Counted from the first letter of the stretch, positions 1 to 7,785 are shown. The stretch: 11,934 bases of DNA from an uncultured Eubacteriales bacterium (GCA_905198155.1 CAJKBQ010000053.1:1-11934); one strand, 5' to 3'. The notes: generated by a model not told the origin, from the sequence alone. Numbers and translations: made by a program.

Positions 1-226
1 GCGGTGACTGCGTCGACCGCTGCCAGCTCCCTCGCGAGGGAGCCTGGGGTCGTACTGCCGGGATAGCGCTTTGGGATAATAAACCATCGACCGCAGAAAA
101 TGTTCCTACTACATGGATTGTGCGGTAACTGGCTCCCTCGTGAGGGAGCTGCCGAGAGGCTGAGGGAGTTGCCCTTCCACACGCACCGGGACAGAAATGT
201 CGCAACCACTCCTCAATACCCCTCGT
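1..226. repeat. Palindromic intergenic repeat, copy A (cut by the window edge)
   Basis: This copy holds two GAGGGAG palindromes: GCTCCCTCGCGAGGGAGC at 26-43, and the same with one changed base (CGTGAG centre) at 132-149. Its right arm CTGAGGGAGTTGCC lies at 160-173. The left arm is outside the window. The interior (about 60-130) resembles that of copy B near 4656-4720, sharing an ATAA.CCATCG.CCG block and a CTACTACAT block. Past the right arm, 179-208 matches 8061-8090 beside copy C with three differences, so the repeat unit extends beyond the arm. I see no gene here; short open frames are by-products of the palindromes. It lies just downstream of the rhamnosidase gene. Confidence 0.85.
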
Positions 227-229
227 GGA

Positions 230-246
230 GGCGATCATTGATCGCC
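230..246. repeat. GGCGATCA-T-TGATCGCC palindrome over the rhamnosidase stop codon
   Basis: A perfect 8-bp inverted repeat around a single central base contains the TGA stop (235-237) of the rhamnosidase gene. No T-run follows on the minus strand, so it does not look like an intrinsic terminator. A related half-site (ATGATCGCCCC) occurs in the intergenic DNA near 8263-8273, which hints at a dispersed repeat rather than gene-specific sequence. Confidence 0.55.
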
Positions 247-2487
247 CGCGTGCAGCTCAAACACCCGCGTCCCGTCCGCCGTCCGCGCGGTGTGGACGAT
301 GGAAAACCCAGGGAACGCGAACGATGCGTCGATGGCGTCCGGGATTTGCGCCTCGTAGCGGACGCCGTCCGATTCCGCCGCCCAGCGGAGCCGGATTTCG
401 CCGAACGGCGACCGGTAGGTGCCGGAGGCGTGCGCGATTCGGCCGGAGACGTCGATTTCGGGCCGAATCTCGACGCGGCGCAGCCCGCCGGCGTCCGCGT
501 CCGGGCGCAGCCCCAGGCAGTATTCAAACATCCACTCCACGCACGAGCCGAGCGAGTAGTGGTTGAACGAATTCATCGATTTCAGCCGGTCGATGTCGTC
601 GCTGTCCCAATGTTCCCAAATGGTGGTTGCGCCGTGGGCGATGCTGTACCCCCAGCCGGGGAACGTGGTTTGCGTCAGAATGTCGTAGGCCGCGTCGCGC
701 AGCCCCAGGTCGCACAGCGCGGGCAGCAGGTGGCGGATGCCCAGGAACCCGGTGGACAGCCGCCCGCCGCGTTCCGCCAGTTTGCGCACGAGCTGCGGCC
801 GCGCTTCGTCCGCCGTCAGCATCCCGAACCGATAGGCCAAAACGTAGGCGGTTTGCGTGTCGGAGCGCACGCGGCCGTCCGGTGCGCAGAATTCGGCGCG
901 GAACGCGGCGCGGATTTCGCGGTACAGCGCGCGGCAGCGGGCTTCGTCCGGGTCGTGCACGATGCGGCAGAGGCGCGCGAGCAGGTCGGCTGCGTGGCCG
1001 TAGAACAGCGTCGCGATCACGTCCAGGTCGGTCGCGTCGTCCACGTTCAGCCAGTCGCCGTAGCGGCCGTCCGGCCCGCGGCGAATGCAGCCGTCGGCGT
1101 CGGCGGCATAATAGCGCAGCAGCATTTTCCCGGCGTGCAGATTATCCGCAACAATTTGCGGGTTGCCGTACATTTTGTAGTGCAGATACGGCAGAATCAC
1201 CACGGCTTCGCTCCACCCGGCGGCCGCGTCGTAGCCGGTATAGCGCCGGTGGCCGACGTACGGCAGCGGTGCGACGCACGGAATCGCGCCGTTGCCCAGC
1301 TGCGCGTCGCGGATATCGGCGAGATATTTTGCGTAATATTTTTCGCAATCCATGCTGTACATTGCCGACTGGGCGAACACCTGCGCGTCGCCGAGCCAGC
1401 CGAGCCGCTCGTCGCGCTGCGGGCAATCGGTGGGCACGCTGTAAAAATTATCCCGCTGACTCCACAGCACGTTGCGGTAAATTTGATTGACCAGCGCCGA
1501 CGAGCACGAAAATGTGCCGCTGGTCGGCAGGTCGGTGTACATCGCCTCGGCGCGGAGATCGCACAGCGTCACGTCGCCGTGCAGCTCGACCGACGCGTAG
1601 CGGAAGCCGTGCGACGTGAACAGCGGGCGGAATTCCTCGGCGTCGCCGCCGCGCAGGATGAACGTGTCGGTGGCCTCGGCCTTGCGGAGGTTTTCGGTGT
1701 AGAGTTGGCCGTCCCGCAGCACTTCGGCGTGGCGCACGACGGCATACGCGCCCGCCGCGCCGCGCAGCACCACCCGCAGCACCCCGGCGATGTTCTGGCC
1801 AACGTCGTAGATGCGCGCCGCGCCGTCGGCGGCGACCAGCGTGGGGGCGAAGGTGTGCTGGACGCGGATGGGCGGCAGGTCGATGCGGGTGAGATAGATA
1901 TTTTTGGAAAATTTGAAATCATCCACCTGGGCGGTCGCCCAATCGCGGTCGTCGTAGATCGGGGCGGAAAAATCCCCCAGCGATTTGCGGTGATCGACCA
2001 CCTCGCCCATATACAGGTCGCTCCGGCGAATTTCACCATCCGTGCAGCGCCACGACGCGTCGGTGGCGACGGTTTCGCGCGTGCCGTCCGCGTATTCCAG
2101 CAGAATTTCGGCGGCGAATTGGACGGTGTCGGCGTAGGAGCAGCGGCAAAACGTGGCAGTGGAGCCGAGATGCCCCACCGCCCAGCCGTCGCCCAGCACG
2201 ACGCCAACGGCATTTTCGGCGGCGATGCGGTCGGTCACGTCGTACGCCAGGAGCGGAATTTTGCGGGCGTAGTCCACCCACGGCGGGGAGAGGTATTCGT
2301 CCGAAACGGGCGCGCCGTTGAGGTACAGGCGGTACACGCCCAGCGCAGCGATGGTCAGCGTGGCGCGCCGGACGGCTCCGCGTGCCGGGAACGCTTTGCG
2401 GAAATACGGCGACGGGTTGCCGTAGCGGTCGGCGGGGCCTTTGGGCGCGCCGGTGGGGTGCGAAAGCCAGTTTGCGTGCAGCAGCAT
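235..2487 (-). CDS. Alpha-L-rhamnosidase, glycoside hydrolase family 78
   Basis: Predicted to release terminal alpha-L-rhamnose from plant polysaccharides or glycosides (an inverting GH78 enzyme). The 750-aa protein shows the family's domain order. An N-terminal beta-sandwich (about 28-200) contains GVYRLYLNG and YDVTD...LGDGW. A second beta domain (about 205-320) contains IYDVGQNIAG, HAEVL and FTSHGFRY. An (alpha/alpha)6 catalytic domain (about 322-660) contains TDCPQRDERLGWLGDAQ at 353-369 and TTIWEHWDS at 621-629, whose glutamates E360 and E625 are the likely general acid and base. A C-terminal beta domain ends the protein. No signal peptide is visible, so it is probably cytoplasmic and acts on imported oligosaccharides. 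The ATG at 2487 is chosen because GGGAGGT lies 6 bases upstream and GH78 similarity starts there; the longer open frame overlaps the upstream gene. It follows the phosphodiesterase gene by 14 bases, so the two are probably co-transcribed. Its stop codon lies inside a short palindrome (230-246). Confidence 0.95.
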   Translation of the reverse strand: MLLHANWLSHPTGAPKGPADRYGNPSPYFRKAFPARGAVRRATLTIAALGVYRLYLNGAPVSDEYLSPPWVDYARKIPLLAYDVTDRIAAENAVGVVLGDGWAVGHLGSTATFCRCSYADTVQFAAEILLEYADGTRETVATDASWRCTDGEIRRSDLYMGEVVDHRKSLGDFSAPIYDDRDWATAQVDDFKFSKNIYLTRIDLPPIRVQHTFAPTLVAADGAARIYDVGQNIAGVLRVVLRGAAGAYAVVRHAEVLRDGQLYTENLRKAEATDTFILRGGDAEEFRPLFTSHGFRYASVELHGDVTLCDLRAEAMYTDLPTSGTFSCSSALVNQIYRNVLWSQRDNFYSVPTDCPQRDERLGWLGDAQVFAQSAMYSMDCEKYYAKYLADIRDAQLGNGAIPCVAPLPYVGHRRYTGYDAAAGWSEAVVILPYLHYKMYGNPQIVADNLHAGKMLLRYYAADADGCIRRGPDGRYGDWLNVDDATDLDVIATLFYGHAADLLARLCRIVHDPDEARCRALYREIRAAFRAEFCAPDGRVRSDTQTAYVLAYRFGMLTADEARPQLVRKLAERGGRLSTGFLGIRHLLPALCDLGLRDAAYDILTQTTFPGWGYSIAHGATTIWEHWDSDDIDRLKSMNSFNHYSLGSCVEWMFEYCLGLRPDADAGGLRRVEIRPEIDVSGRIAHASGTYRSPFGEIRLRWAAESDGVRYEAQIPDAIDASFAFPGFSIVHTARTADGTRVFELHAGDQ

Positions 2488-2501
2488 GGGCGCACCTCCC
2501 G

Positions 2502-3212
2502 TCAGCGGGCGGCCGCAGCGAGGTACTGCGTCAGCCGGTCGGGGAAATTCACGGTCATCCCGTCCACGCCGAGCGCGCACATCCGCCGCATTTGCGCGAT
2601 GTCGGTCACGCCCCATGCGCGGACGCCCAGCCCGGCCTGCCGCAGCGTGCGGACGCTGTCCGGCGTGAGGCAGCGCGCTTCGGGGGCCATCTCTTCGCCG
2701 CCGATGGATTGCAGTTCCGCGATGCGGTCGCAGCCGTCGCCGGGCGTCAGCAGCCCCACCCGGATGGCGGGGTCGTACTGCTTGGCGTCGCGCAGGCCGT
2801 CGAACGAAAAGCTGGTCACGGTCGCGCGCGGCGCAGCGTCGAATTCGTGCAGCAGGTCGATCACGGGGCGGGCGACGGATTCCGTTTTCAGCTCGATGGC
2901 AAAATGCAGCGGGTACGGCGTGAATTTTTCCAAAAATTCGCGCAGCGTGACAATTCGGTCAAAAAATCCGGTGGTGCAGTTGCCGGTCACGCGGAACGAT
3001 TGCAGCTCGGCGAGCGTGTAGTCCCGAACCGCGCCGGGGACGGACGCCGCGCGCATCAGGTCGTCGTCGTGGAACAGGACGAGCGCGCCGTCTTTCGACT
3101 GCTGCACGTCGGTTTCGATGCCGTTTGCGCCTTGCAGCAGGCCGAGGTAAAATGCGGACAGGGTGTTTTCCGGCGCGTATTCGCTTGCGCCGCGGTGTGC
3201 GTAGTTTATCAT
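2502..3212 (-). CDS. Glycerophosphodiester phosphodiesterase (GDPD family)
   Basis: Predicted to hydrolyse glycerophosphodiesters to glycerol-3-phosphate and an alcohol. The 236-aa protein is the usual size of the cytosolic bacterial form and has no signal peptide. Active-site motifs are complete: HRG at 6-8 followed by APENT; GIETDVQ at 31-37 with metal ligands E33 and D35; VLFHDD at 45-50 with H48 as the second catalytic histidine; and FAIELK at 104-109 with E107. The end GVDGMTVNFPDRL matches the family's C-terminal barrel strand. The ATG at 3212 is preceded by AAAGGAG at good spacing and gives the canonical short N-terminus directly before the HRG motif; the open frame extends 13 codons further but without support. 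It lies between upp and the rhamnosidase gene, 14 bases from the latter. The natural substrate cannot be read from sequence. Confidence 0.95.
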   Translation of the reverse strand: MINYAHRGASEYAPENTLSAFYLGLLQGANGIETDVQQSKDGALVLFHDDDLMRAASVPGAVRDYTLAELQSFRVTGNCTTGFFDRIVTLREFLEKFTPYPLHFAIELKTESVARPVIDLLHEFDAAPRATVTSFSFDGLRDAKQYDPAIRVGLLTPGDGCDRIAELQSIGGEEMAPEARCLTPDSVRTLRQAGLGVRAWGVTDIAQMRRMCALGVDGMTVNFPDRLTQYLAAAAR

Positions 3213-3238
3213 TGTGCCGCTCCTTTGGGACAAATTGG

Positions 3239-3272
3239 GGGCGCGCATCACAATCGCTCATGACGCACGCCC
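3239..3272 (-). terminator. Stem-loop between upp and the phosphodiesterase gene
   Basis: On the minus strand GGGCGTGCGTCA pairs with TGATGCGCGCCC (12 pairs, two of them G-U) around a 10-base loop. The following sequence is CCAATTTG, so the T-run is weak. It could be an inefficient terminator, an intercistronic attenuator or an mRNA-processing stem separating rpiB-upp from the downstream pair. No convincing promoter was seen after it. Confidence 0.45.
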
Positions 3273-3299
3273 CGCGCAGATTCCGTTTTCCGAACCGGC

Positions 3300-3935
3300 T
3301 CAGTGCGTGCCGTAGATTCGGTCGCCCGCATCGCCCAGGCCAGGGACGATGTAGCCGTTTTCGTTGAGTTTTTCGTCGATGGCGGCGCAGTAGATCGGCA
3401 CGTCCGGGTGCTGCTCCGCCAGGTAGCGCAGCCCTTCGGGCGCGGCGACGATGCACACAAACGTGATCGACTTCGGATGGCGTTTTTTCACCATGGTGAT
3501 CGCGTCCACCGACGAGCCGCCTGTGGCGAGCATCGGGTCCAGCACGAACACGTCGCGGTCCTCAATGTCGTGCGGGAGCTTGCAGTAATATTCGTGCGGT
3601 TCCAGCGTTTCTTCGTCGCGGTACAGGCCGATGTGACCCACTTTGGCCACCGGCACCAGCGACAGTGCGCCGTCCAGCATCCCCATTCCGGCGCGCAGAA
3701 TCGGCACGAACGCCAGTTTTTTGCCGCCGATCATCGGCGCGTCCATGTGCGCAATCGGCGTTTCAATCGGCACCAGCTCCACCGGCAGGTCGCGCATGGC
3801 CTCGTAGCAGAGGAAGGTCGCAATCTCGCTCACCAGCTCGCGGAAGTCGCGGGTGCCGGTTTCTTTGCGGCGCATATTGGACAGCTTGTGCTGCACCAGC
3901 GGGTGGGTCACTTGGGTAACGTTTTTGAATTCCAT
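3300..3935 (-). CDS. upp: Uracil phosphoribosyltransferase
   Basis: Converts uracil and PRPP to UMP in the pyrimidine salvage pathway (cytoplasmic). The 211-aa length and sequence are typical. The N-terminal HPLVQHKLSNMR at 11-22 is canonical. FVPILRAGMGMLDG at 76-89, the PRPP-binding loop VLDPMLATGGSS at 131-142, and the uracil-binding C-terminal segment GYIVPGLGDAGDRIYGT at 194-210 are all intact. The ATG at 3935 is the family's usual start and has AAAGGAG about 10 bases upstream. It lies 61 bases after rpiB on the same strand. The rpiB-upp pairing is common in Firmicutes and links ribose-phosphate supply to nucleotide salvage. No pseudogene features. Confidence 0.98.
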   Translation of the reverse strand: MEFKNVTQVTHPLVQHKLSNMRRKETGTRDFRELVSEIATFLCYEAMRDLPVELVPIETPIAHMDAPMIGGKKLAFVPILRAGMGMLDGALSLVPVAKVGHIGLYRDEETLEPHEYYCKLPHDIEDRDVFVLDPMLATGGSSVDAITMVKKRHPKSITFVCIVAAPEGLRYLAEQHPDVPIYCAAIDEKLNENGYIVPGLGDAGDRIYGTH

Positions 3936-3996
3936 GATGATACGTCTCCTTTATTTGGATAAAATTAAAAATAATTCCCTGAATTTATGCACCGGA

Positions 3997-4443
3997 TTAC
4001 AGCAGCCCAGCCTCGATATCTGCAATTTCCTGCACACGGCGTTCGTGGCGTCCGCCCTCGAATTCCGTGTCCAGATACAGCCCCACCAGCTCGCGCGCGT
4101 GCGCCGCGTCGATCACCCGGCCGCCCAGGCAGAGGATGTTGGCGTTGTTGTGGCGGCGGCAATACTCGGCGCTGTACGCGTCGGTGCAGACGGCCGCGCG
4201 GATGCCGCGGACTTTGTTGGCCGCGATCGAGATGCCGATGCCCGTCCCGCAGAAAAGCAGGCCGCGGTCGTACTGGCCGTTGGCCACTGCGTGCGCCACT
4301 TTGGCGGCGATGACGGGGTAGTCCACCGATTCCTCCGTGAACGTCCCGAAATCGTGGTATGCGATGCCGCGTTCGTCCAAATATGCTTTGATTGCGTCTT
4401 TGAGGCGGACGCCTCCGTGATCTGCGCCGATTGCCAGCGTCAT
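3997..4443 (-). CDS. rpiB: Ribose-5-phosphate isomerase B
   Basis: Interconverts ribose 5-phosphate and ribulose 5-phosphate in the non-oxidative pentose phosphate pathway (RpiB/LacAB fold). The 148-aa protein is of normal length. GADHGG at 6-11 carries the D8/H9 pair. The catalytic base is C65 in the loop CGTGIGISIAANK (65-77). H98 in RRHNNANIL and H133 in GGRHERRV are conserved substrate-binding positions. ATG at 4443 is preferred because GAAGGGA lies 9 bases upstream; the alternative TTG three codons earlier (4452) would directly abut that site. Expression probably starts in the AT-rich stretch at 4467-4510, but no -35/-10 pair with good spacing was found. D-allose-6-phosphate isomerase activity occurs in relatives, but the upp neighbour favours the ribose role. 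Confidence 0.97.
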   Translation of the reverse strand: MTLAIGADHGGVRLKDAIKAYLDERGIAYHDFGTFTEESVDYPVIAAKVAHAVANGQYDRGLLFCGTGIGISIAANKVRGIRAAVCTDAYSAEYCRRHNNANILCLGGRVIDAAHARELVGLYLDTEFEGGRHERRVQEIADIEAGLL

Positions 4444-4466
4444 TTGAATCAATCCCTTCGGTTATT

Positions 4467-4510
4467 TTAGATAAATAGATAATGGATAATGGATAATAGA
4501 TATTTTTTGG
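4467..4510. repeat. AT-rich GATAAT repeat, copy 1
   Basis: Short iterations of GATAATG/GATAATA run into GATATTTTTTGG and then a G-rich stretch. The same arrangement recurs at 7669-7704 (same orientation) and 8318-8365 (inverted). It lies 24 bases upstream of the rpiB start codon, so it probably overlaps that gene's promoter or leader. Confidence 0.75.
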
Positions 4511-4540
4511 GGGGGGTGGTTGATTTGTCCTGGGGTGGTG

Positions 4541-4927
4541 CGGCGGAGGGGCAACTCCCTCAGGCGCTGCACGCGGTGACTGCGGGCGGTCGACGCAGTC
4601 ACCGCTACCGCTGCCAGCTCCCTCGCGAGGGAGCCTGGGGGTCGTGTTGTCGGGATAGCGCCTTAGGACAATAAGCCATCGGCCGACAGGATTCACCTAC
4701 TACATAGATTGCGCGGTAACTGGCTCCCTCGCGAGGGAGCTGCCGAGAGGCTGAGGGAGTTGCTTTCGGCCGCAGCGCAACCGGACGGCGGGGTAGCGCC
4801 TTAGGACAATAAGCCATCGGCCGACAGGATTCACCTACTACATAGATTGCGCGGTAACTGGCTCCCTCGTGAGGGAGCTGCCGAGAGGCTGAGGGAGTTG
4901 CCCTCCGCCGCAGCGCAACCGGACGGC
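4541..4927. repeat. Palindromic intergenic repeat, copy B, with tandem duplication
   Basis: The left arm GGCAACTCCCTCAG is at 4550-4563. The first 18-bp palindrome GCTCCCTCGCGAGGGAGC is near 4617-4634 and the second near 4723-4740. The right arm is at 4751-4763. The right half is then repeated: 4651-4788 and 4789-4926 form a direct tandem repeat of exactly 138 bp with only a few substitutions, one of them turning the palindrome centre from CGCGAG to CGTGAG. The outer arms could pair to give a very long hairpin in RNA or single-stranded DNA. No gene is supported; the reading frames across it simply repeat peptides. The remaining 4928-4986 up to the tsaB stop codon shows nothing recognisable. 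Confidence 0.88.
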
Positions 4928-4986
4928 GAAACCATCCCACGCGGTACAGGCTTACCCCCACAACGCACCGCGATCAAATTTTCATC

Positions 4987-5682
4987 TCACCCGCCATGCC
5001 GCGCATTCCACTCCCGCTCCGCCTGCGGCGGCCGCAGATACAGCGGCACCAGCGCCGCGTCCGATACCGATTCGCCGCGTGCCAGCGCCAATTCCGCTGC
5101 CACCGCGACGGCCGAAGCGCGCTGCATCCGTACCGTCGGCGGCGCGAGCCGGACGTCTGCGACCCCCGCGAGCCGGTCGGCGCACAGCATCGCACCGTCG
5201 CCGACGAGCGTCCAGGCTTGTCCGCCCGCCGCCAGCTCCGCGCCGAGCGCATCGACCGGAATCGCGCGGTCGGGGCAGAGGCGCTGCACGACGGTGCCGT
5301 CCACGCGGAACAGCGCGTTGTACACCTGCCCGCACCGCGCATCCATCGCGGCGCAGACGTATGCCCCGCCGACCGGCAGATACGCCATCGCTTCCAGCGT
5401 CGATACCGCGACGCACGGCTTGCGGCGCCCGAACGCCAGCCCCTTGACCGCCGAAACGCCGATCCGGACGCCGGTGAACGACCCCGGCCCCGCCGCGACG
5501 GCGAATGCATCGACGTCGTCCAGCGTCAGCCGCGCGCTGCGCAGCATATCCGCGATCATCGGCAGCAGCGTTTGGCTGTGCGTCAGTCGGGTGCAGGCGA
5601 ATGATTCGGCGCGCAGCGCGCCGTCCGCCCATACCGCCGCCGACGCTGCCGTCGCAGACGATTCCACCGCCAAAATGTTCAT
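4987..5682 (-). CDS. tsaB: tRNA t6A37 threonylcarbamoyladenosine synthesis protein TsaB
   Basis: Partner of TsaD and TsaE in the complex that places N6-threonylcarbamoyl on A37 of ANN-decoding tRNAs (cytoplasm). The 231-aa protein has the ASKHA-type N-terminus MNILAVESS and the TsaB signature GPGSFTGVRIG at 65-75, followed by VSAVKGLAFG. It ends with the family's P.YLRPPQAERE segment at 213-223. The ATG at 5682 overlaps the tsaE stop codon in ATGA and has GGAGG 8 bases upstream, so translation is probably coupled to tsaE. Longer in-frame extensions run into tsaE and lack support. rimI and tsaD, frequent downstream partners, are not in the window; downstream comes only repeat DNA. Confidence 0.95.
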   Translation of the reverse strand: MNILAVESSATAASAAVWADGALRAESFACTRLTHSQTLLPMIADMLRSARLTLDDVDAFAVAAGPGSFTGVRIGVSAVKGLAFGRRKPCVAVSTLEAMAYLPVGGAYVCAAMDARCGQVYNALFRVDGTVVQRLCPDRAIPVDALGAELAAGGQAWTLVGDGAMLCADRLAGVADVRLAPPTVRMQRASAVAVAAELALARGESVSDAALVPLYLRPPQAEREWNARHGG

Positions 5683-6122
5683 TCCGCCGCCTCCGTTTCC
5701 GCCAGCGCCGCGCCGTCGATCGTGATGATGCGGTCGCATTCCGCCGCGCCGCGCGCGATGTCGATGTGCAGCGCACCGTCCGGCAGCGCGTCGGCGATGT
5801 TTTCGCTCCACTCAATCGCGATCACCGCCGTGCCCAGCCAGTCGAAAAAGCCGGTGCTGTACAGCGCGTCGAACCCGTGGATGCGGTACATATCGAAATG
5901 CAGCAGCTCCGCGCGCCCGCCGGTGTACTGGTTCATCAGTGCGAACGTGGGGCTGGTGACGTCGGCGTCGCTGCCCAGCCCGCGCGCCAGCCCGCGCACG
6001 AACGCCGTTTTGCCCATGCCCAGCCCGCCGGTGAACGCGATCACCTCGTCGCCGCGCAGTGTGCGGCCCAGCCGTTCGCCCAGCCGTTCGGTCTCCGCCG
6101 GGGAATGCGTGGAAAATTTCAT
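5679..6122 (-). CDS. tsaE: tRNA t6A37 synthesis ATPase TsaE
   Basis: P-loop ATPase that drives turnover of the TsaBDE t6A synthesis complex. The 147-aa length is typical. The Walker A motif GGLGMGKT lies at 32-39, TSPTF at 56-60, the HFDMYR segment at 75-80, and IEWSEN at 103-108 near the end of the ATPase core. The ATG at 6122 has AAAGGAGG 10 bases upstream and starts the protein at the usual point; a 13-codon upstream extension (to 6161) would begin at the promoter's -10 region and is rejected. First gene of a two-gene unit with tsaB (4-base overlap), behind the promoter at 6162-6190. Confidence 0.96.
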   Translation of the reverse strand: MKFSTHSPAETERLGERLGRTLRGDEVIAFTGGLGMGKTAFVRGLARGLGSDADVTSPTFALMNQYTGGRAELLHFDMYRIHGFDALYSTGFFDWLGTAVIAIEWSENIADALPDGALHIDIARGAAECDRIITIDGAALAETEAAE

Positions 6123-6161
6123 CGGCGGTGCGCCTCCTTTGCGTGTTTTTTTCAATCTCAT

Positions 6162-6190
6162 AGTATACCACAGTTTCGGCCGGAATTCAA
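6162..6190 (-). promoter_or_regulatory. Sigma-A-type promoter of tsaE-tsaB
   Basis: On the minus strand TTGAAT (6185-6190) and TATACT (6162-6167) are separated by exactly 17 bases. The predicted start would lie near 6155, giving a leader of about 33 nt with a strong Shine-Dalgarno sequence. No other regulatory structure is evident in this leader. Confidence 0.75.
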
Positions 6191-6221
6191 GCCTTTTCGG
6201 ACGAAAATCGACATTGGGGGC

Positions 6222-6276
6222 GGGGGGATTCTGCGGGTGAGGGGCTTCCCCGCTGCCGTACTACCCCAATCCCCCC
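6222..6276 (-). other. G/C-rich stem-loop downstream of the alanine symporter
   Basis: On the minus strand GGGGGGATT (6268-6276) can pair with AATCCCCCC (6222-6230), with an inner GCGGG/CCCGC stem. It begins 6 bases past the symporter stop codon. No T-run follows, so it is at best an atypical terminator or a 3'-end-protecting stem before the tsaE promoter. Confidence 0.4.
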
Positions 6277-6282
6277 AAAAAA

Positions 6283-7602
6283 TCATCCCACCCCCGCCCG
6301 CGTCTCCGCCCGAATCACCGGCGCAAGCATCACCACCGCAATCAGGTTCGGCACGGCCATCGCGCCGTTGAACAGCTCGCTCAGCCCCCACACCAATTCC
6401 AATTGCGCCAGGCTCCCGGCGAATGCGGCTGCAACGAATAGCGCACGGTATGCGCGCACGGAACCGCCCAGCCGCGTCCAGCCGCGCGCGCCGTAGAATG
6501 CCCACCCCAGCATCGACGCGAACGCGAACAGCGCGATGGACAGCGCCACAAATTGCCCGCCGAATCGCCCGAAGCACGTCGCGAACGCGGCGATCACCCA
6601 TCCGGCTCCGGCCTCCGGCGCGGCGCCGCTCGTCAGCAGCGCGAGCGCCGTGATGGTGCAGACGACGAACGTGTCGGCGAATACCTCAAAAATCGCCCAG
6701 AATCCCTGCGCGACGGGCTGCGCGTCGTCGGCGGCCGCGTACGCCATGGCGCTGCTGCCCAGCCCGGCTTCGTTGGAGAAAATGCCGTTGGCGAAGCCGT
6801 AGCGCATTGCCGCCGCAATCCCCGCGCCGGATATGCCGCCCATCGCCGCCCGCGGCGCGAATGCACCGGCGAAAATCGTGCCGAATGCGGGCAGAATCCG
6901 GTTCCAATGCGCCCCAATTACGACCAATCCCCCCACGCCATACGCGAGCGACAGCAGCGGAATCAGCTTTTCGGCGACCCCGGCAATGCGTTTCAGCCCG
7001 CCGCAGATCACCGCCGCCGTCAGCCCGGCGCACACCGCGCCGCACACCGCCGACGGCACGCCGAACGCGCCGCGCACCGCCTGGGCGATGGCGTTGGCCT
7101 GCGCCATGCAGCCCATCCCGAACGACGCCAGCACGCAGCCCACCGCGAACAGCGCCGCCAGCCGCGGGCAGTGCAGCACGTCCGTCAGCACCTCCATCGC
7201 CCCGCCGGACCAGCCGTCGGCCGTGCGGCGGCGGTATTTCACGGCCAGGACGGTCTCGCCGTATTTAATCATCATCCCGACGGCCGCCGACGCCCACATC
7301 CAAAACACCGCGCCCGGTCCGCCCATCGCGATGGCGATTGCGACGCCGATCAGGTTGCCGGTGCCCATCGTTCCGGCCAGCGCGGTGGCGAGCGCCTGCG
7401 CGCGGCTGATGCCGTCGGCGCGGTGCGGGCGCAGCAGCTGCCCGATCGTCGCGCCCAGCCACCGCCGGACGTGCCGGAATTGCAGGAATCCGTTCTGCAC
7501 GGTCAGCGCGCCGCCGATCGCCATCATCCCCGCGACCGTCGGCGCGCCCCACATCGCGCTGCTGGCCCGCGACACAAAATCTGCCACTGCCTGGTAATCC
7601 AT
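6283..7602 (-). CDS. Sodium:alanine symporter, AGCS family
   Basis: Membrane transporter that imports alanine and/or glycine with Na+ (or H+). The 439-aa length is normal for the family, and the protein is hydrophobic throughout with about ten or more membrane segments. Family signatures are clear. GTMGTGNLIGVAIAIAMGGP at 77-96 continues into GAVFWMW at 97-103. GIFSNEAGLGSSAMAYAAA at 273-291 is the highly conserved substrate-site region, and FEVFADTFVVCTITALALL at 305-323 follows. The ATG at 7602 has GGGAGGG about 8 bases upstream. It appears to be a single-gene unit between repeat DNA and the tsaE promoter. The exact substrate among small neutral amino acids cannot be set from sequence. Together with glutamine synthetase it fits amino-nitrogen supply, but no shared operator was seen. 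Confidence 0.95.
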   Translation of the reverse strand: MDYQAVADFVSRASSAMWGAPTVAGMMAIGGALTVQNGFLQFRHVRRWLGATIGQLLRPHRADGISRAQALATALAGTMGTGNLIGVAIAIAMGGPGAVFWMWASAAVGMMIKYGETVLAVKYRRRTADGWSGGAMEVLTDVLHCPRLAALFAVGCVLASFGMGCMAQANAIAQAVRGAFGVPSAVCGAVCAGLTAAVICGGLKRIAGVAEKLIPLLSLAYGVGGLVVIGAHWNRILPAFGTIFAGAFAPRAAMGGISGAGIAAAMRYGFANGIFSNEAGLGSSAMAYAAADDAQPVAQGFWAIFEVFADTFVVCTITALALLTSGAAPEAGAGWVIAAFATCFGRFGGQFVALSIALFAFASMLGWAFYGARGWTRLGGSVRAYRALFVAAAFAGSLAQLELVWGLSELFNGAMAVPNLIAVVMLAPVIRAETRAGVG

Positions 7603-7668
7603 CCGCGTCCCTCCCGTGAAAATTGGGTGTTCGGTTTATCCATACGCAGGGAGAAGATGGTGTATGTG

Positions 7669-7704
7669 TTAGATAATAGATAATAGATAAGAGATATTTT
7701 TTGG
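7669..7704. repeat. AT-rich GATAAT repeat, copy 2
   Basis: TTAGATAATAGATAATAG is followed by ATAAGAGATATTTTTTGG and then a G/T-rich segment. It has the same orientation as copy 1 at 4467-4510 and is the mirror image of copy 3 at 8318-8365. It lies 66 bases upstream of the symporter start codon. An extra GGCAACTCC end fragment of the palindromic repeat occurs at about 7751-7760. Confidence 0.75.
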
Positions 7705-7785
7705 TATGGTGGGGGTGTTTTGTGGGAATTGGGGTTCTGGTGTGTATGGAAGGCAACTCCTTGGCTTTTGTGTAACATGGCGATT

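Noticed and set aside
100..3021. A 973-codon open frame on the plus strand
   Set aside because: It runs antisense to the clear rhamnosidase and phosphodiesterase genes, has no recognisable motif, is rich in Arg/Ala/Val/Gly/Gln, and is explained by the high GC content suppressing stop codons.
4550..4902. A CRISPR-like array suggested by recurring GCTCCCTCGCGAGGGAGC
   Set aside because: Spacing is irregular, the intervening sequences are themselves repeated rather than unique, and no cas gene is present.
4605..4961. A 118-codon minus-strand frame with an internally repeated peptide
   Set aside because: The peptide repeat simply translates the 138-bp tandem duplication of an intergenic palindromic repeat; no coding features.
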